A stretch of DNA of 64,000 nt, taken from positions 1-64,000 of the forward strand of contig JAMPDR010000001.1 in assembly GCA_023665555.1 (NCBI GenBank). The letters run 5' to 3'. The DNA comes from Ruminococcus sp. (lineage in GTDB: Bacteria > Bacillota > Clostridia > Oscillospirales > Acutalibacteraceae). The notes below the pieces were generated by a model. That model did not search any database, had not been told where the DNA came from, and was given only the letters and a program-made list of their open reading frames with translations. The translations under genes and the position numbers were made by a program. This document shows, in pieces, positions 17,274 through 25,559 of the stretch (position 1 is the first letter of the stretch; every line of letters starts with the position of its first letter).

Positions 17274-17348
17274 TTGAAAAACTTACTGTATTTTGTGATA
17301 TAATCATTGACAACACACAAAAAAATCTATAATTCTCGTATTGCGAGA
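17274..17348 (+). promoter_or_regulatory. Promoter and possible operator of the XRE gene
   Basis: Plus-strand TTGAAA (17274) and TATAAT (17299-17304) are 19 bases apart, and a second TTGACA/TATAAT pair (17307/17328) has a short 15-base spacer. A hyphenated palindrome TCTCG-TATTG-CGAGA at 17334-17348 lies just after them and is a candidate autoregulatory site for the HTH protein. The boundary of the true promoter is uncertain. Confidence 0.5.
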
Positions 17349-17437
17349 GTAAATAATGATATGCGGTCTGTGATTCTCACTGCCGATAATGTAGAATTAT
17401 ATCATAAATATAAAAAATTCCAAGGAGGTTTTGGATT

Positions 17438-18730
17438 ATGTCAAAAAAATCTATCGGTCAGTTCATCGCCGCTTTAAGAAAAGCTAACGGTATGACACAA
17501 AAGCAACTGGGCGAAAAACTCAATGTATCAGATAAGGCTATAAGTCGTTGGGAAAGAGATGAATGTGCCCCTGACCTTTCACTGATTCCCGTTATTGCGG
17601 AAATCTTTTCCGTAACATCCGATGAAATACTAAGAGGCGAACGTATTATTATTAATAATGGTGATGGCGAAGAAACTAAAAATACAGGTAAAACCGAAAA
17701 GCAAATTGCACATCTGTTAAATGATACCGAAACCAAATTCAGCATACGTAGTGCCGTTTCAGTTACAATAAGTGTTGTAGGTATATTGTCTGCAATGATT
17801 GCAAATTTCGGTTTTAACAGAGCATATATCGGATTTTTTATCAGCTGCATTTTCTTCATAATTGCTCTGCTTTGTGAAAGTATAGTTGTAAAACTTACCT
17901 TCTCAGCCATTGATGGGATCAATTTAGAAATCAGCGACAATGCTAACTCTTTTAAGCGGAAAATATTCAAAAAGACGTGTAACACTTATGCAGTTATATG
18001 TATTATTTTCGCCACTACCCTACCGCTTGCATATATACCGTTTGATACATTTATGGGAATCACTGCATCAACCTGTTTACTGCATGGGTTGCTATGCGCA
18101 GTAATTACTTTCATCCTGAGCATTTTTGTTATATGGATAGCAAAGTGGATCGCATTCAAAAAGAAGATTTATATTTTATCTGATACAGAATCATTTGAAT
18201 ATGCAAAAATAAATAAGTTAAAAATACGTCAGTCAATTATTGCGCTTGTCATTCTTTTTATCACTTTTATTGCACAATGTACATTCAACAACTGTGTTTA
18301 TTCAAGCAATTTTTCACAAGGTACAGTCTTTGTGGATATGGATAAGTTTAAAGAATACATGGAAACTGATATACCTTATGGAAATATCAACACTGAAAGC
18401 ATGATTACAGAATATGCAACAGGTGAAAACGGTATTGATGGAAATATTTCAGCGATCAATGGAAATGATGAATATAAAGATATCGCCGAAGAAACCATTG
18501 AAGATCTGAACGGTAATATAATTTGCAGATTCAACAAAAAAAATGAGAGCGTTGTTCAATATGATTTAGATTTTAAAGACGGTAAGCCAATCATAACAGC
18601 ATATACAAACATAGATTTAGAATACGGAAATAAAATTATTGACAAAATCAACATTGTATGGCTCGTCGCTTACGGATTAGAGATCGTATGTTTTGTGGTA
18701 AGCTATATCAAAAAGAGAAATAAAGTATGA
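17438..18730 (+). CDS. XRE-family regulator with C-terminal membrane domain
   Basis: Residues about 8-62 form a Cro/C1-type helix-turn-helix (MTQKQLGEKLNVSDKAISRWE). They are followed by a linker and then hydrophobic segments near 105-150, 175-235 and 265-285. An exported loop rich in acidic residues and a last membrane helix near the C-terminus complete the 430 residues. Such membrane-tethered XRE regulators probably sense the envelope, but the signal is unknown. AAGGAGG precedes the ATG. It diverges from DUF177 and is followed by a terminator. Confidence 0.85.
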   Translation: MSKKSIGQFIAALRKANGMTQKQLGEKLNVSDKAISRWERDECAPDLSLIPVIAEIFSVTSDEILRGERIIINNGDGEETKNTGKTEKQIAHLLNDTETKFSIRSAVSVTISVVGILSAMIANFGFNRAYIGFFISCIFFIIALLCESIVVKLTFSAIDGINLEISDNANSFKRKIFKKTCNTYAVICIIFATTLPLAYIPFDTFMGITASTCLLHGLLCAVITFILSIFVIWIAKWIAFKKKIYILSDTESFEYAKINKLKIRQSIIALVILFITFIAQCTFNNCVYSSNFSQGTVFVDMDKFKEYMETDIPYGNINTESMITEYATGENGIDGNISAINGNDEYKDIAEETIEDLNGNIICRFNKKNESVVQYDLDFKDGKPIITAYTNIDLEYGNKIIDKINIVWLVAYGLEIVCFVVSYIKKRNKV

Positions 18731-18734
18731 ATAA

Positions 18735-18775
18735 AAATAAAGGTCTTGTGCTTATAGCATGTGACTTTTATTTAT
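18735..18775 (+). terminator. Terminator after the XRE gene
   Basis: The near-perfect stem AAATAAAGGTC / GACTTTTATTT (one wobble) starts four bases after the stop codon and has a T-rich 3' arm. The reverse strand could also terminate. Confidence 0.65.
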
Positions 18776-18788
18776 GCTTCTCGATGTG

Positions 18789-18817
18789 TTGACAATTACC
18801 ATACGACATGATAATAT
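18789..18817 (+). promoter_or_regulatory. Promoter of the anchored Cys-motif gene
   Basis: TTGACA (18789-18794) and TAATAT (18812-18817) are separated by 17 bases, 50 bases before the start codon. This shows that the gene is transcribed independently of the XRE gene. Confidence 0.85.
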
Positions 18818-18866
18818 AAAACTCAAATCAGATAGAATAATCATAAAAAATTAGAGGAGTAATTTT

Positions 18867-19871
18867 ATGAGTAAGAAAAACATCGGAAAGAAGCAAAAAA
18901 TAGCTATAGCAGCTGTATTGGTTTTATTCATTGCAATTATTGCCGCGGTAGCATCTGGAAACAGAAAAAGCAACGATTACAGCAAAACAATCGAACTGAT
19001 TTGCAGTGATGAGTACAGTTCTGCCGCTGAAATGATAACCGGATTTGATTCAGACTATAAAGAAATAGGCGGAATAAGTCAATTTATCAGCCTTCACGAT
19101 GAATACTATCAAGCCGACGAAGAAGACTATGAAAATATTTTGTCTAAAGCCAATCAGATGAATGATTTTCAGGACGAATCTCTTATGTCTGTTTATCAGG
19201 ATTTTGAAAAAGAACTATCATCAAATGTTTACAAATACAATAACAAACTCTTGAAAGCAGCTGAAATTGACGCTCTTATTGAAAAAATCGACCTAAAGAA
19301 GTTGACAATAAATGATAAAGATAAAGTTGCTAACATCAGAGAAGCATATGATTCGACTCCGTCTGAAGTCCAGCAATACGTCAAAAATCCCGAAATAATC
19401 GGTTACGCTGAAGACAAGTTAAAAGAAATACAAAACAATATTGATGAAGCCAAAAAGCTTGATGATATGATTTCCGACCTTGGAACAGTAACCCTTAAAA
19501 GTAAAGATGATTTAAAAAAGATTGAAGACACATATAAGGGTTTATCAGCAGAAGCAAAAACCTATGTTGAAAACTACTCTGATTTCACCTCAGCAAAGAA
19601 AGCATATAATAAGTTAGTTGAAGAAGAAAATGAAAAACGTACTGCATCAACAAGTGCTGCGAGAACATCAACCACCGCTTCAGCTAGTCACCATCAAGAA
19701 AGCCAGAACAACTATAATACGGGCGGTTCAACCGTCTATTGGGTTTCATCGGGAAAAGTATATCACAACTCTCCGAATTGCCCATCGTTGAGCAGATCAC
19801 GCAACATCATGAGCGGATCAATAAGCCAATCAGGAAAATCACGCGTATGCAAAAACTGCGCGGATTGGTAA
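18867..19871 (+). CDS. Membrane-anchored protein with C-terminal Ada-like Cys domain
   Basis: The 334-residue protein has an N-terminal basic stretch and transmembrane helix (about 12-30), then a long, mostly helical exported region. In that region a unit recurs: 'LDDMISDLG...TLKSKDDLKKIEDTYKGLS' resembles 'IDALIEKID...'. A Thr/Ser/Ala-rich linker leads to a C-terminal module YWVSSGKVYHNSPNC...SRVCKNCADW. That module matches the small Cys-rich domain often found at the ends of secreted Firmicute proteins; metal binding is likely but unproven. AGAGGAG precedes the ATG. No partner gene identifies its role. Confidence 0.72.
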   Translation: MSKKNIGKKQKIAIAAVLVLFIAIIAAVASGNRKSNDYSKTIELICSDEYSSAAEMITGFDSDYKEIGGISQFISLHDEYYQADEEDYENILSKANQMNDFQDESLMSVYQDFEKELSSNVYKYNNKLLKAAEIDALIEKIDLKKLTINDKDKVANIREAYDSTPSEVQQYVKNPEIIGYAEDKLKEIQNNIDEAKKLDDMISDLGTVTLKSKDDLKKIEDTYKGLSAEAKTYVENYSDFTSAKKAYNKLVEEENEKRTASTSAARTSTTASASHHQESQNNYNTGGSTVYWVSSGKVYHNSPNCPSLSRSRNIMSGSISQSGKSRVCKNCADW

Positions 19872-20002
19872 TGAAGTTCAAACAAAAGGTTTAATATAAG
19901 TTAAAAATCGCATTAAGCACATCAAAATATGTGTACAAATTAGCAATCAATTAACTTGTTCCTACATAATTTGACAACAAAATAAAAAAGTTTAAAAATC
20001 TC

Positions 20003-20047
20003 TTGACAATTTAAGCCACTATCGTTATAATATCGGAGTGGCTTAAA
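20003..20047 (+). promoter_or_regulatory. tRNA-Pro promoter inside an 11-bp inverted repeat
   Basis: TTGACA (20003-20008) and TATAAT (20026-20031) are 17 bases apart. TTTAAGCCACT (20010-20020) in the spacer and its exact reverse complement (20037-20047) over the start region place the -10 in a 16-base loop. The layout is the same as at the Gly-Arg-His-Gln promoter, but the sequence is unrelated. Confidence 0.9.
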
Positions 20048-20054
20048 GAGTTAT

Positions 20055-20131
20055 CCGGGTGTGGCTCAGTTTGGTAGAGCGCTTGACTGGGGGTCAAGAG
20101 GCCGTGGGTTCAAGTCCCGCCACTCGGACCA
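20055..20131 (+). tRNA. tRNA-Pro(GGG)
   Basis: The cloverleaf has acceptor CCGGGTG paired with CACTCGG (one wobble), anticodon stem CTTGA/TCAAG with loop CTGGGGG (anticodon GGG), T stem GTGGG/CCCGC, discriminator A and an encoded CCA. It is a single-gene transcript between its own promoter and terminator. Confidence 0.95.
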
Positions 20132-20133
20132 AA

Positions 20134-20177
20134 TCGAGTGTTCATAACGGATTGGTATGAACACTCGATTTTTGTTT
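20134..20177 (+). terminator. Terminator of tRNA-Pro
   Basis: A perfect 13-bp stem (TCGAGTGTTCATA and its complement, 20134-20146/20156-20168) with a 9-base loop is followed by TTTTTGTTT. It begins three bases after the tRNA CCA. Confidence 0.93.
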
Positions 20178-20202
20178 AGCTTAAATAATGTTTGTACATA
20201 CC

Positions 20203-20232
20203 GAGCAGGGAATCCCCTGCTCATTTTTGTTT
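20203..20232 (+). terminator. Second GC-rich terminator-like hairpin
   Basis: GAGCAGGG (20203-20210) pairs with CCCTGCTC (20215-20222) across a 4-base loop, followed by ATTTTTGTTT. It is either a backup terminator for tRNA-Pro or the end of a lost gene. From here to 20,514 the only coding potential seen is the 47-codon frame described separately. Confidence 0.75.
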
Positions 20233-20364
20233 AAGCGGTTTCGGATAAAGCCTTAGATATATAACACTCACCGAAACACCCTGCCTTGTGTCGCTTGTAA
20301 AAACTTCATCATCACAAATAGGAATTTCAATATACCCAACAAAACTATAATAAAGAACAATCAT
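20221..20364 (-). other. Short 47-codon reading frame, possible gene remnant
   Basis: A minus-strand frame reads MIVLYYSFVGYIEIPICDD... and ends YLRLYPKPLKQK. It has no clear ribosome-binding site, and the same frame is closed just upstream. I do not recognise it. It may be the C-terminal scrap of a deleted gene or not coding at all. It is noted because it is the only coding-like stretch in the 380 bases between tRNA-Pro and the GH43 gene. Confidence 0.2.
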
Positions 20365-20514
20365 TTGAGTTCTGTTATGCCCTTACCTTGAGTTTCGTAA
20401 ACATCAATATGATAAAAGCTGAGTTATTATTTAGTTTATATGATGAAACTTAGCTATATTATAAAATCCGGATATTTTTTTGATCATGTCCACTTACATA
20501 AGCTTTTATTTTAA

Positions 20515-21384
20515 TCAAGTTATTTTAATAGGAATAATTTTTTCATTCTCATCAAAATTCATCTTATCTATTGCAAGAATACGGCTGTGGCGGTCGGTTT
20601 CCTTAAGAGGTCTGCGGTGATATACAATATAAAATTGTCCGTCAGTATCTTCAAAATAACCGTTATGACCGGGCGCTTTTGCAACATCATAATCAGCCTT
20701 GATGATTGTATCTATCGGTTTGAACATCTCTATCGGTTTATCACTCATTCCATAACTGACATGGTATGTGTCATTTGTCCAGCTGCCTGATGACCACATA
20801 AAATAATATTTGCCGTTTCTCTTGAACATACAGGGTGCTTCGTGATAGCCGTTCGGTGTAATTTCTTTAAAGCATTCTCCGTTTTCAAATGGCACAAAGC
20901 CGTCCATAGCGTCATTCATTATCGCCACATTGCAGTGATCCCATCCTCCGTAAAACAGATATATTGTTCCATCATCATCCTTAAAGAAATGAGCATCAAT
21001 TGGCTGAGCACCGTTAATGAATTTATGTACAAGATGCGTGCCAAGATAATTCTCAAAAGGACCTTCAGGCTTATCTGAAACAGCAATTTCAAGTCCGCCG
21101 TCCTCGTCATTATTCTGGATATCATTAACAGCAAAAATGAGATAATACTTGCTATTCTTTTCAATGATTGACGGTGCCCATATGCAGTGAGTTGCATATG
21201 GAAATGTAGTCATATCAATAATATTTTTCTTTTCCTCCCAGCTTTCACCGTCCTCACTGACATAAAGGTCAATGTTCAGGCATTCATTGCCGAGCGCAGA
21301 CTGTGTTGCATAGATATAGTATTTACCATTATATATCCTTGCTTCTGCTTTCCTTGCACACACGCAGATATCCGGCAGTTTCAC
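20515..21384 (-). CDS. GH43-like glycoside hydrolase, N-terminally truncated
   Basis: This five-bladed beta-propeller family acts on arabinose- and xylose-containing glycans. Residues from AEARIYNGKYYIYATQS onward follow the GH43 pattern through IWAPSI, PIDAHFFKDDDGTIYLFYGG, YHEAPCMFKRNGKYYFMWSSG and GHNGYF. The start does not fit: family members normally have the catalytic-base aspartate just before this point (ADP-x-A-R), but here the upstream codons (KLPDICVCARK) are out-of-frame GH4 sequence. The GTG start overlaps the GH4 gene by 56 bases. It looks like the product of a deletion joining two genes and is probably inactive. The catalytic acid region (HEAP) is retained. Confidence 0.75.
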   Translation of the reverse strand: MKLPDICVCARKAEARIYNGKYYIYATQSALGNECLNIDLYVSEDGESWEEKKNIIDMTTFPYATHCIWAPSIIEKNSKYYLIFAVNDIQNNDEDGGLEIAVSDKPEGPFENYLGTHLVHKFINGAQPIDAHFFKDDDGTIYLFYGGWDHCNVAIMNDAMDGFVPFENGECFKEITPNGYHEAPCMFKRNGKYYFMWSSGSWTNDTYHVSYGMSDKPIEMFKPIDTIIKADYDVAKAPGHNGYFEDTDGQFYIVYHRRPLKETDRHSRILAIDKMNFDENEKIIPIKIT

Positions 21385-22216
21385 CCTGAATCCACTTGCT
21401 GTAGTTTATCCATTTTTCCATATCCTCAGGTCTTTTGCGATACCACATAAGATATTCTGAAAGATGTCCGTTTGACTCCGTGGAATAATATCCAAAGTTT
21501 TTCATAACGTCAAGTCTGATGTTTTCATCCTTTGCAAAATCAGCCTTACACATTAAATCATATAAATCAGCCGTTCTTTCAACACCGTCAGTTTTAACAC
21601 TGATATACCAGGTCTGATGATTAAGTCCGGCACAGATAATATCAACATCTTTTTTATCTCTGCCAAGTGCCTTGGCAATCTGCTCATGTCCGTGCTGAAC
21701 ACCATGGCAAAGTCCGTATGTAGGCACCTTACCATACTTATTACAAGCCCAAGTTACCATGGCGTTAGGGTTTGAATAATTAAGAAGAATACAGTCAGGC
21801 CTTGCTACCGCACGGATATCCTTACAAAAGTCGAGCATTGCGTTGATACCACGCTGACCATACATAATACCGCCTATGCATAGCGTATCTCCAACGCACT
21901 GGTCAACACCATATTTCAGCGGAATTTCAACATCTGTTGCAAATGCTTCAAGCATACCAATACGAACACAGTTTATAACATATTTTGCATCCTTGAATGC
22001 TTCTCTGCGGTCAAGCGTTGCGTGAATTTTAATATTAAGTCCATTTTCGTCAATGTCCCTTTGACAAAGCTTCGTAACCATTTCCAGATTATCAGGGTTA
22101 ATATCTGTAAATGCGATCTCAACATTACTGAACTCAGGCACTGTTAATAAATCCGCTAACAAGCCTCGTGTAAAGCCTATACTTCCTGCTCCTATAAATG
22201 CGACCTTAAATGACAT
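21329..22216 (-). CDS. GH4 alpha-galactosidase-like protein, C-terminally truncated
   Basis: GH4 enzymes are NAD+- and metal-dependent glycosidases. The N-terminal Rossmann motif FIGAGSIGFTRGL, the VINCVRIG strand, LLNYSNPNAM, the CHG metal-site cysteine (YGLCHGVQHG) and GLNHQTW are all present. The frame stops after GETAGYLRVCKESRSKDI at residue 295, whereas family members are about 430 or more residues long, so roughly the last third is lost. The ATG at 22216 has GAGGTG upstream. It diverges from an AraC regulator, which suggests a former substrate-inducible sugar locus. Confidence 0.82.
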   Translation of the reverse strand: MSFKVAFIGAGSIGFTRGLLADLLTVPEFSNVEIAFTDINPDNLEMVTKLCQRDIDENGLNIKIHATLDRREAFKDAKYVINCVRIGMLEAFATDVEIPLKYGVDQCVGDTLCIGGIMYGQRGINAMLDFCKDIRAVARPDCILLNYSNPNAMVTWACNKYGKVPTYGLCHGVQHGHEQIAKALGRDKKDVDIICAGLNHQTWYISVKTDGVERTADLYDLMCKADFAKDENIRLDVMKNFGYYSTESNGHLSEYLMWYRKRPEDMEKWINYSKWIQGETAGYLRVCKESRSKDI

Positions 22217-22363
22217 AATACACCTCATAGCAATATTTTGATATTTACAACAAGCATATATTCTGCTAAAATCAGATATATAAATCTTGATGTTAAGTTT
22301 ATATTAACCGACTAAACAAGATACTTCAATTGCAAGTATTTGATATTAAGGGGGAATTTTTTG

Positions 22364-23239
22364 ATGTATGATTTTAAAGAAATACAAAACGATTATGCTT
22401 TCCACTTTTTAAATGACATAAAAACACCGGTTATTCAAGTTACAGCTATAGGCAGACAAACAAGAATTAATAAGGATTATTATTGGAATAACAAAAACCG
22501 CCGTGAATGTTATCTGTTTCAATACACATTAAACGGCAGCGTTACTGTTGAAATTAATAATCAGAAATATATTGTTGATAAAGGCAAATGCTTTTTCATA
22601 AAAATGCCGAGTGATACCAAGTATTATTTTGATGAAGAAAAGAATGTTGCCCCGTATAAATTTATCTATGTAATATTTAATTGCAATATGGCAAAGGAAT
22701 ACTGTGATTATATTGAAAATCACTTAGGCAATGTTTTTTCTGTTCCGTTTTATAATTCTTCAATTCAGCTATTGTTTAACATTCACACTGAAGCTAGAAA
22801 CAATTCTATCAGTAGTCCATTTATGCTCAGCAGCAAAATTTTTGAATTTTTGTGCACACTTTGTACCTATAGTGTCAACCGAGAACAAAAAGAATTGAGT
22901 GTTGTCCATAAGGCCAAGGAATATTTTGATAAAAATTATAGCAATCATATTGGAATAAGCGATGCAACAATTTATCTGAAAATCAGTCAGAGCCATTTAT
23001 CAAGAGAGTTTTATAAGCAATTCGGTGAAAAGCCTGTTGAATATCTGACTAGACTCAGATTAAAAAATGCAATAGACTTATTGACATCTACCTCGCTGAC
23101 AATTGAGGATATAAGTACTCAAAGTGGTTTTTCTTCATCAAATTATTTCAACAAGGTTTTCAAAAAACATATGAATATGACACCGAATCAATTCAGAATT
23201 TATGTTAAGCAAGAAGGTTATTCAAGTGTGCAGATATAA
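22364..23239 (+). CDS. AraC-family transcriptional regulator
   Basis: The 291-residue protein has an N-terminal cupin-like sensing domain (about 40-120) and two C-terminal helix-turn-helix motifs: LKISQSHLSREFYKQFGEKP and IEDISTQSGFSSSNYFNKVF. This is the usual layout of AraC/XylS sugar regulators. The ATG at 22364 has AAGGGGG nine bases upstream. It is divergent from the GH4 gene with about 150 bases of shared intergenic DNA, so it likely controlled that locus before the deletion. Confidence 0.9.
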   Translation: MYDFKEIQNDYAFHFLNDIKTPVIQVTAIGRQTRINKDYYWNNKNRRECYLFQYTLNGSVTVEINNQKYIVDKGKCFFIKMPSDTKYYFDEEKNVAPYKFIYVIFNCNMAKEYCDYIENHLGNVFSVPFYNSSIQLLFNIHTEARNNSISSPFMLSSKIFEFLCTLCTYSVNREQKELSVVHKAKEYFDKNYSNHIGISDATIYLKISQSHLSREFYKQFGEKPVEYLTRLRLKNAIDLLTSTSLTIEDISTQSGFSSSNYFNKVFKKHMNMTPNQFRIYVKQEGYSSVQI

Positions 23240-23396
23240 TCTATAATATAAAAGCATAAAACGAACAATATTAAATGGGGTAATCAAATGAGAAAACATT
23301 ATACAATAAATATTAATTTAATTTTGATATGTTATAAGGCTTAATTTTATTTGTTGAAAATCAGGTTGGCATATTCAAGTGGATATTATCATCTTT

Positions 23397-23440
23397 TTTA
23401 ATAAAACGACTCGGCAATCATAAAAAGACCGCCGAGTTAG
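23397..23440 (-). terminator. Terminator between AraC and GDPD genes
   Basis: ACTCGGC (23409-23415) pairs with GCCGAGT (23431-23437). T-rich DNA follows on both strands, so it can end the GDPD transcript (minus) and possibly the AraC transcript (plus). The 150 bases before it, after the AraC stop, hold only an 18-codon frame with weak support. Confidence 0.75.
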
Positions 23441-23452
23441 CTTTTTCAATTT

Positions 23453-24313
23453 TTACGGTATAATTCGGTTTGTTGTGATAAGATCAACTCCTGCCATTCT
23501 CAAAACATCCATTGACAAAGTGTTGTCTATTGTCCATGCACCAAGTTCAAGACCTTTTTCCTTTGCATATTTAATTGCGCCTGTGCATGCAATCAAATTC
23601 GTTCCATAAAAGTCAATTCCCATGTTGCCATGCTCAACGCACATGTCAACGGTTTCTTTAGTTGGTGTTTTGATAAGATACATCATTCTGAGATCAGGAT
23701 TCAACTTTTGAAGTTCAGTTAAATAATCAAATGTAAAAGAAATTATGACCACCTTTTTAAGTAAATCATGTTCTTCCAGCGCTTTAATGAAACTTGGAAA
23801 ATACTTGACATCACATTTTTTCAGTTCGATAATCGGAATAATATCGTTGCCATCGCAAACAGAAAGCGTTTCCTCAAGAGTCGGCACTTTCAAATTTTCA
23901 TAATTTTTGATACCGTTTCCGTTGTCAATACTGAGCGCCCTTATCTCGTCAAATGTAAAGGATTCAACCTCACCTTCACCGTTTGTCATTGCATCAACTG
24001 TATCATTGTGTATAACGACCCATTCACCGTCCGATGTCGTATGGACGTCACATTCAAAAGCATAATACCCCGCTTCAACCGCAGCTTCAAATGCAGGGAT
24101 AGTATTTTGCGGATACAACGATGATAACCCTCTGTGAGCCGCATATAGTGGCTCATTTTTACAAATCTTTGCAATTGATAAATCACTGGTAACCGTTTTT
24201 GATATTCGTTGAGGAATCGCTACAACAGCGATTACGGCAATAATTACCAGAAAAGCTGTGAGTATTTTTTTGCTTTTCTTTTTTGTTTTCTTCTCTTTAG
24301 TTTCTTTTGACAT
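23453..24313 (-). CDS. Glycerophosphodiester phosphodiesterase, membrane-anchored
   Basis: GDPD hydrolyses glycerophosphodiesters from lipid turnover to glycerol-3-phosphate and an alcohol. A basic N-terminus and one transmembrane helix (about 16-34) precede a TIM-barrel domain with AAHRGLSSLYPQNT (first catalytic His-Arg), ECDVHTTSDG and VVIHND (second His). The C-terminal GAWTIDN and DLITTNR strands are also typical. The ATG at 24313 has GGAGAGG eight bases upstream and is preferred to a TTG at 24349. It is the last host-type gene before the prophage. Confidence 0.9.
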   Translation of the reverse strand: MSKETKEKKTKKKSKKILTAFLVIIAVIAVVAIPQRISKTVTSDLSIAKICKNEPLYAAHRGLSSLYPQNTIPAFEAAVEAGYYAFECDVHTTSDGEWVVIHNDTVDAMTNGEGEVESFTFDEIRALSIDNGNGIKNYENLKVPTLEETLSVCDGNDIIPIIELKKCDVKYFPSFIKALEEHDLLKKVVIISFTFDYLTELQKLNPDLRMMYLIKTPTKETVDMCVEHGNMGIDFYGTNLIACTGAIKYAKEKGLELGAWTIDNTLSMDVLRMAGVDLITTNRIIP

Positions 24314-24522
24314 AGTGTACCTCTCCGTATTTTCTGTATTTTCAGCCAAAGTCTATATGCTTTCGCCTACTTAGAGAATACTATAACACCTAATAAAAAG
24401 CAATATTTATATTGTAAATTTTTTTAGACCTTATTTTTAGCGGGTTATAAGAACAATATATAGAAGTACTATACGAATAAATCACTCTCAAGCACTATGT
24501 ATTTCTACGTTTTGCAATTTTC

Positions 24523-24954
24523 TTACAAAAACGAGGATTCGTCCCCACATTTTCGATATGTAAGTTTTATACGCTCGATTGCAAGATTTGCTATGTTGTT
24601 TTTATATTCCGGGTGCGTGTTGCAATATGTTTCGTACTTTGACACATCAATCAGAATATGATCAAAATGCTCTTTTGAATGGCTGACGTGATGAAGCAGC
24701 TCGTCGTTAAAGCGAAGTATTCTTGTCCTGCAAGAATCGGCTTCTCTCTCGTCGCACAAATCACGCAAATCTTTCAAATCAGATCCTAATTGCTCAACTT
24801 TTGTGATAACTTCACCGTTTACAGCTCGTCCAATCTTTTGAGCAATAAAGGACCACGGATTGAATTTAATCGGCGCAATTTGCACAAGCGTGAGCAGTAT
24901 CACTAATCCACATCCACCACCGGTTACACCAACTATCAAATCGGATAAATTCAT
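24523..24954 (-). CDS. Small phage membrane protein, possible lysis accessory
   Basis: The 143-residue protein has one N-terminal hydrophobic helix (about 4-25, GVTGGGCGLVILLTLVQI) and then a helical, charged region. GGAGG precedes the ATG. Its position directly after the holin at the end of the late operon suggests a role in lysis, for example as a second holin or spanin-like factor; that is inference. The family was not recognised. Confidence 0.6.
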   Translation of the reverse strand: MNLSDLIVGVTGGGCGLVILLTLVQIAPIKFNPWSFIAQKIGRAVNGEVITKVEQLGSDLKDLRDLCDEREADSCRTRILRFNDELLHHVSHSKEHFDHILIDVSKYETYCNTHPEYKNNIANLAIERIKLTYRKCGDESSFL

Positions 24955-24978
24955 GCTTTGCTACCTCCGTTTGCAGTG

Positions 24979-25257
24979 TCAGTTTCCGAATTTTTCTTTT
25001 CCGCTTTCTACAAACTGGGTAAAAGCTTGATGTAAACCGGTTGATGACAATCCCATCAATGCTCCGTATACAACGGTTTCCACTGAAAATCCTCCAACAA
25101 CCGCGTTCAACACTCCACCAATTACTGCAAGAATAATAGGAATATCATCGTTAGGGATCCATTTAAGAAAACTTGCGTGCTTGATAATATAACCTACTAT
25201 AAGACATGCAAGTAATACCACAAGAACAAAATGTTCAGTCAAAGTTGTAAAATCCAT
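24979..25257 (-). CDS. Phage holin, Dp-1 type
   Basis: The 92-residue protein has two or three hydrophobic segments (LVVLLACLIVGYIIKH, IPIILAVIGGVLNAVVGG, VVYGALMGLSSTGLHQ). It matches the pattern of the small holins related to pneumophage Dp-1. Holins permeabilise the membrane to release the endolysin. The ATG at 25257 has GAGGTG upstream; a frame opening at 25278 overlaps the previous gene and is less likely. The endolysin is not adjacent but lies 16 kb away. Confidence 0.75.
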   Translation of the reverse strand: MDFTTLTEHFVLVVLLACLIVGYIIKHASFLKWIPNDDIPIILAVIGGVLNAVVGGFSVETVVYGALMGLSSTGLHQAFTQFVESGKEKFGN

Positions 25258-25270
25258 GTTTTTCACCTCG

Positions 25271-25546
25271 TTATACATTCACTGCCCCTTCAAATTCGGG
25301 CAGTGTTTTTAAATATTCGTATGCTTTTTCAATAGTCATAGTTGGATCATACTCCGTTTCATATGTAATGCTTCTTTGATAAGGTTGAAGTATAGTGCAT
25401 TCTTTCTCCCCTATGCGAGAATCATCATCCACATATGAAACTACAGCTATTGAATTTTGTCTGTTTGTTGTACACATTAAAAACAGGATGCGATGATAGT
25501 TGGTAACTACTCCGTCATCCTGTCTTATTTTTTTATTAAGAGCCAT
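25271..25546 (-). CDS. Small conserved phage protein
   Basis: The 91-residue acidic protein has no membrane segment and no recognised domain. It follows the DUF859 gene, overlaps nothing, and has AAGGAG upstream. Its leader ATTCAAAATGG is shared with other gene starts in this prophage. Function unknown. Confidence 0.6.
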   Translation of the reverse strand: MALNKKIRQDDGVVTNYHRILFLMCTTNRQNSIAVVSYVDDDSRIGEKECTILQPYQRSITYETEYDPTMTIEKAYEYLKTLPEFEGAVNV

Positions 25547-25559
25547 TTTGAATTTCTCC

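Noticed and set aside
24314-24522. Attachment site at the left prophage boundary
   Set aside because: No tRNA gene, and no repeat could be matched because the right boundary is outside the window. Only the interval can be given.
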